Below, in pieces: positions 59,400 to 64,000 of a DNA stretch of 64,000 nucleotides. The DNA is from Papio anubis (lineage: Eukaryota; Chordata; Mammalia; Primates; Cercopithecidae). The position numbers were made by a program, and so were the translations under genes. The DNA is taken from contig NC_044989.1 of assembly GCF_008728515.1 (NCBI RefSeq), positions 75,293,754-75,357,753 of the forward strand, written 5' to 3'. Positions within the stretch are counted from its first letter, which is position 1. Each line of letters begins with the position of its first letter. The notes beneath the pieces were generated by a model. That model saw nothing but the letters and a program-made list of their open reading frames with translations. It had not been told where the DNA came from and did no database searches.

Positions 59400-61215
59400 C
59401 TCACATTTATTCCCCTCAGAACCAGCAGGTGGAGTGAGGGTTCTCCTGCTCCTCCGTGCCATTTCCAGACTACTTCCCCTTGTGTCTTGTCAGACGCCAC
59501 CCCTCTGAGGAGCACATATCTTGCCACATCTTCTTTTTCACTTACTGCTGTCACTCTCCAGCCTCCTGGTCACTCTTCCCTGATCACTGAAGACCTCAGC
59601 TCTGGCTCGGAGCCTCCCTCTCCATCCCACCCTCCGTCTCACCCCAGTGACCTCATCCTCCCTGAGGAGGACCACCCAGCACTCTGGCATCTCAGTGCTG
59701 AGACTCCTCATCTCCAGTGAGCTCCCTCTCTCTTTTGCCTCAGTTATCTGCATCCTGGCCACACCTAGGATATTCATGAATTTTTAAAACATCTCGTCCA
59801 TAAATACCATGTCCATCCTCTCAGGTCACTTGCCTAAGTACCTCTGCTATTACAATTCTCTCTGTGGAAACTCACATTCACCGAACCTGATACTTTCTCC
59901 CTATTCCTCAGCCTCTTCATGTTTTCTTTCCTTCCTTGTCCATCAATCTAATCACTCCTATACAAGTCACCTCCAATTCCCTTACTCTTTCCTCCTTCTA
60001 TGATACTCATCTGATAAAAATCTCAGGCTGGGATGAATCCAGCCACCCATATTCTTACCCACAGCAGCCCCAGAGGCTGAACCCGGGGAGAGGTTTGTGC
60101 AGCCAGGTTGACAGATGTGACTGTAGATTCTTGGGCCCCTTTCCTTGCATTCTCAGACACCACACCTCTAGTTTCCCTCCTACCCTTCTGGCCACTGGCT
60201 CACAACCCCCTTTATCAAGTCCTTCTATTCTACTGACTTCCTCAGGGCTTTGTCTAGACCTTCAGCCAGCTCTCCCCAGGTGATTAATCTGTCCCCAAGG
60301 TTGTAAATCCATCTATGAGCTTATGACTCACATTATTCTATCTCTACCTCAGATCCCACTGAACACATATGTCCACTGGGATGCATTTCACAGGCATTTC
60401 ATGACCACCCTCTTCTTACAGCATTCATTCCCCATTTTTGTTAGAGTAAAGCATAAACTCAATGGACCTACAATACTCTTTATGATTTCCAGCCTGGGAT
60501 CTCTTCCCTTATTCCCATTCTTCCTCACCTACCATGCCACCCACACCCCTACACACATCACACACTCCACATAACCATGCTGAGTTTTTTTTCAGAGAGG
60601 CAGGATGATGTAGTAGCTGATGAGTTAGCTCCAAAGACAGACTCCCTTAGTTCAGATTCTGGTTTTGCCACATACTAGCTGGAGCATCTTGGGCAATTTG
60701 CCTACCACATTGAGCTGCTGAGGGTATGAAATGAGATGATGCATGCAAAGTTCTCGGCAGAGTGCCTGGAGCATAATAGGTGCTTAATGAATGTTAGCAG
60801 TTATTATTTTTAAATTTAGTTTCTTTGGCATAATTTATAACCTCTCTTTCAAATCTTTGTGCATGCGGTTGCCTCGACTTGGAATTCTTTTTTCCAACAA
60901 ATCCTGCCTACTGCTTTGCTTCCCCTCATCCCCCAAATGCCATATGACTGACTCATATATAACCTCCAGGACTCAGATGGTTACTATCTTTGTCTGTTGA
61001 GCATTTCATGATTCTGTGGTAATGAATGGCACTGTGGATTTATTGCAGCACTAACTACTGTATTCACATGCCTGCTTACCTGTCTGCATGCCCAGTAGAC
61101 TCTAAGAGCTTTGAAGTGAGGAGTGCGTTAGGTCATTGTTTTATCTCTAGCATAGTACATACTATAAAGTAATGGTTAATAAATATTTGCTAAGTGAATG
61201 AATAAAATGATAAAT
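59400..61215 (+). repeat. L2-type LINE remnant, sense, split by a MIR
   Basis: C/T-rich diverged coding remnant (59400-60010), then the L2 3' region: 'cagcctgggatctcttccct', 'gactcatatataacctccag', and the tail 'aatggttaataaatatttgc'. The 161-codon frame at 59235-59720 lies mostly in it and is not a gene. Identity of the 5' portion is less certain. Confidence 0.6.
60597..60805 (+). repeat. MIR SINE inside the L2 remnant
   Basis: 'ggcaggatgatgtagtagct', 'ttcagattctggttttgcca', 'ttgggcaatttgcc', 'gagtgcctggagcataatag'. Nearly complete. Confidence 0.85.
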
Positions 61216-61507
61216 CACATTGCAGAGCCATAGCTCTCTCATTGTGAGAATAAATAAGAAAATAATGTTCTTGGTAACTATAAGGAAATCTTGTGGTTCA
61301 GAAGAATGCAACCTTCAATTCACTGAATATTGTTGGTAACATAAATGTGTCCCCTGAAATAGATTACTATAAGAAAAAAATACTATTGAAATAGCTAATT
61401 TATGTACTTAATAACATCTGTCTTCAAGAAACCCAAGGAGACTTCCATGAAATGAGTTCCAATGTCTACACCCAGCCAACCATGATAAAAAATGTGGTTG
61501 CTGAATT

Positions 61508-61527
61508 AAAAAAAAAAAAAAAAAAAA
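61508..61527 (+). repeat. A20 homopolymer
   Basis: 20 uninterrupted A, not next to an Alu. Confidence 0.95.
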
Positions 61528-61794
61528 GAATGGTGAATAGCACGTTGGACACAACAGAAAATTGAATTGGTCAGGCAGAGGACAAGTTGATTATTCACTA
61601 AGAATATTTTAGAAAAAGGAAAACAAGGTGAAAATACAGATAAGAATATAATAGAAATGGAAGTGAGATTCTCAGCAATCCTAGCTTCTAATAAGAAGAT
61701 TTTCTGAAAGAGATTAAGAATAATCGAGATGAAGCAAAAAGTAAAAATAATGTCAGCATCTTTTTAATAAGTCCTCTCATTAAAGTAAAGCATC

Positions 61795-61990
61795 TTAAAG
61801 GTGGATGAATGATCACTGCGTACCAGACACTGTGCTAAGGGTTTTATATACAATATTTTATCTAATTCTCACAATAACTCATGATGTAGGTACTATTATT
61901 ATCCTAATTTTCAGATTGAGGAAACTGACGCTCAGAGGAGTAAAAAGTAACTTGCCAAAGTCACATAGCTCATGAGTGGTAGCCCCATTG
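61795..61990 (-). repeat. MIR SINE
   Basis: 'cagacactgtgctaagggtt', 'tctaattctcacaataactc', 'gtaggtactattattatcc', 'gaggaaactgacgctcagag', 'cacatagctcatgagtggta'. Confidence 0.85.
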
Positions 61991-62101
61991 TAGATTACTT
62001 TGGGAGTGAGCCCTTGACTCACACTGGGCAAATCATCATCATGATTCTGGAACTGCACCTAAGAAATAAATGCTAGGCTCTCTTTGGCAATTGAAAATAA
62101 A

Positions 62102-62423
62102 GGCCAGGCATGGTGGCTCACACCTGTAATACCAGCATTTTGGGAAGCCAAGGTGGGTGGATCATTTGAAGTCAGGAGTTCAAGACCAGCCTGGCCAATG
62201 TGGTGAAACTCTATCTCTACTGAAAATACAAAAATTAGCTGGGCATGGTAGCACGTGCCTGTAGTCCCAACTACTCAGGAGGCTGAGTCACATTGCTTGA
62301 ACCCTGGAGGTAGAGATTGCAGTGAACTGAGATCATGCCACTGCACTCCAGGCTGGGTGATGGAGTGAGACTCTCTCTCTCCAAAAAAATAAATAAATAA
62401 ATAAAAATAAAAATAAAATAAAG
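62102..62423 (+). mobile_element. Alu SINE (AluS-like) with A-rich tail
   Basis: The only plus-oriented Alu here: GGCCAGGCATGGTGGCTC to 'gtgagactctctctctcc', then an AAAT/AAATA tail at 62382-62423. Antisense to TACR1. Target duplications are hidden in the A-rich tail. Confidence 0.95.
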
Positions 62424-62489
62424 ACATACCATATGGGTTGCTTGACTAGTGGCATGCTGGCATATATGAGATAAGCAGAGGCTCAAAAA

Positions 62490-62840
62490 GCATTAGGGCA
62501 ATGGGGTTTGTCCTCTCTTCCTGCTTTTGAACTCAGGCCACCATAAAGAAGCTGAAACTTGCCTGTTGGATAATGAGAAACACATGGTTCTGTTACCTCT
62601 GTCATCCTGGTTGACAATCTTCCAAGTACGAGATAAGTGAATAAGGCTTCCTAGGTTATCCAGCAGCCATATGACCCATAGGTGACTGCAGACATATGAG
62701 ACACTCCCACAGAATTCAGTTGAGCTGGCACAAACCAGAGCAGCCAGCAATCCACAAAATCATGACCTAAATGGACAGTTGTTACTTTAAACCAGTAAGT
62801 TTTGGAATGGTTTGTTACTCAGCAGGAACTAACTGATACA
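62490..62840 (+). repeat. MaLR LTR (MLT1-like)
   Basis: Ends with the MLT1-like 'ttgttactttaaaccagtaa', 'gttttggaatggtttgttac' and 'ggaactaactgataca'. The 5' half is diverged, with 'ccatatgacccatagg'. Confidence 0.65.
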
Positions 62841-63431
62841 CTATCTTAAGTTTTACTTCTATTATTTGAAGCCAAAGGTTCTAACTGTAATAGACTAAAA
62901 TTTATTTTTCAGATCTAATATATATCTTGGTCTGAACATCGACAGTAAGTGTTAGATTATGGGAAGACTTGCTATTTAAATCCCGTTTGGATTTTCTAGA
63001 TTAACATATAGTCATACAAGTATCTTGAGGGTACATTTTAGGTTATCCACAAAAGAAGATATCACTTTGGCTTCAAACAACAAAGGAACACTCTCTGCTG
63101 AGCTTAAAAGAAAAAAAAAATTATTTACATATTTATAAATCGTGATATTCCCACAATTTATACCCAGTCAAGCAGCCATTTGTATTTATATGCCAAAGAA
63201 AGGTATTATCAAATATGCAAGAAAGTACTATTTTCTGCAGAGAAACTACCAAAAGACATGATTCAGAATGATGGATGACGGATCAAAACTTAAAATTCAA
63301 AATAATGAGGCCATAGAACTAACAAACTGGTGATTATTAGTAAAATAAAAATATATAGAGAGGACAGTAAATCATTGTTTGTGAACCATAATTATGAAAT
63401 GGAATAGAAAACATTTTTAAGAGAGCAGATC

Positions 63432-63625
63432 TCTATCACTTGTTCCCAACTTATCTGGTCTTGGTATTTCTTTACACTAATAAAAATAATTGAGGACTCC
63501 CAAAGAACTTTTGTTCCTGTGGGTCATATCTATCAATACTTACTACACTAGAAACAAAAGCAGAGAACCATTTGGCAGTGTGTGTTAAGTCGTTTAAAAA
63601 TAACAATAATACACTGAGACCCTAG
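63432..63625 (+). repeat. hAT-Charlie-like fragment
   Basis: 'tctggtcttggtatttctttacac', 'aataattgaggactcccaaa', 'gaacttttgttcctgtgggt' follow a known Charlie-type end; truncated. Confidence 0.55.
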
Positions 63626-63639
63626 GTGTTAGTTTCTAA

Positions 63640-64000
63640 TATCATTCCCTAATAAAAGAAACCAGGGCTTCTTAGAGAAGTGGTTGATTGTAGAACTGGG
63701 GCAGGAAATATACAAGATGAGCCTGGGGCATCCTGTAGTATCACAAAGTAAGAAAGTCCTCAAAACACATGACACAACACAAAAAGCACAAAACTAGAAA
63801 CTAAAAACAAAACAAAACCCTCAAATCCCTATAAGTATGGAATATTTCATAATGGGGTATGTCAAAGAGATACAGAAGAAACCTGAAAGTGGCCCCAATG
63901 GCCCAAACTGGAACAATTTGAGCAATAAAATAAATTGAGTAACTCAAAGAAATTATACCCTAAGACCAAAATAAATACCCATGAATCCATACTAATATAA
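63640..64000 (+). repeat. L1M-like fragment, cut by the window edge
   Basis: 'gtggccccaatggcccaaac' and 'aataaatacccatgaatcca' resemble an L1M 3' region. Low confidence in family. Confidence 0.4.

Larger units (their letters stand above)
10075..64000 (-). other. TACR1: TACR1 gene, 3' part (substance P / NK1 receptor)
   Basis: The 3' part of the tachykinin receptor 1 gene, read on the minus strand. Exons 3, 4 and 5 lie at 17132-17282, 14818-15014 and 13317 downwards, with introns of 2117 and 1500 bases between them. Exon lengths of 151 and 197 bases and the codon phases match the known TACR1 structure. The product is a Gq/11-coupled plasma-membrane GPCR for substance P, acting in pain, emesis, inflammation and mood circuits. 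Exons 1 and 2 (N-terminus to TM4 and extracellular loop 2) were not found. Everything above 17282 is therefore treated as intron 2, which is known to be tens of kilobases long in primates. The 3' boundary is inferred from a poly(A) signal; the upper boundary is simply the window edge. Confidence 0.95.
17283..64000 (-). other. TACR1: TACR1 intron 2 (partial)
   Basis: At least 46.7 kb upstream of exon 3 with no receptor coding sequence. I looked for the exon 2 signature (TM4 and ECL2) in both strands' open frames and did not find it. The interval is filled by old repeats listed separately, plus unique intronic DNA. Confidence 0.85.

Noticed and set aside
59235..59720. 161-codon plus-strand frame
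   Set aside because: It overlaps a diverged LINE remnant and a T-tract, with no recognisable protein domain.
17283..64000. Possible TACR1 exon 2 or exon 1 within the window
   Set aside because: No segment encodes TM1-TM4 or extracellular loop 2 in any frame seen; exon 2 must lie beyond 64000.

Overview
This window is primate nuclear DNA, most likely from an Old World monkey. It carries the 3' half of TACR1 (tachykinin NK1 / substance P receptor) on the minus strand. Three coding exons with canonical AG/GT borders are visible: exon 3 (17132-17282, 151 bp), exon 4 (14818-15014, 197 bp) and the coding part of exon 5 (13026-13317). Joined, they encode residues 196-407 of a 407-residue class A GPCR: TM5 to TM7 and the cytoplasmic tail. 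The Alu repeats indicate a primate. The Alu at 6426-6725 has the 'ccacctcg..ggctagtt' and 'ggcttgagccaccgcg' variants I associate with cercopithecid AluYR elements. The receptor's penultimate residue is Val where I recall Leu in human, so this is probably not human DNA.

Layout: 1 to about 10074 is intergenic DNA downstream of TACR1, with Alu, L2, MLT1 and MER5 fossils. About 10075-13025 is the likely 3'UTR, with a well-placed AATAAA at 10089-10094 and several proximal signals. 13318-14817 is intron 4, 15015-17131 is intron 3, and 17283-64000 is part of a very long intron 2. Exon 2 (TM4 and extracellular loop 2) and exon 1 were not found and must lie beyond 64000.

Intron 2 is mainly ancient repeats: L2, MIR, L1M, MaLR LTRs (MST and MLT1) and hAT/MER5 transposons, two Alus, several microsatellites and a GGT/GAT array. 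Several nested insertions keep clear target-site duplications. Non-repeat candidates worth attention are a CTCF-like motif (28155-28174), a CpG-retaining block that could be a conserved enhancer (58600-59160), and several small local duplications.

No bacterial-type gene, operon, CRISPR array, tRNA or intact mobile-element ORF is present. No convincing undescribed biological system was found. The most functionally interesting feature is that exon 4 followed by unspliced intron 4 reads straight into TGA after Arg311, which gives the known truncated NK1R isoform; a candidate intronic poly(A) signal lies about 270 bases further on.
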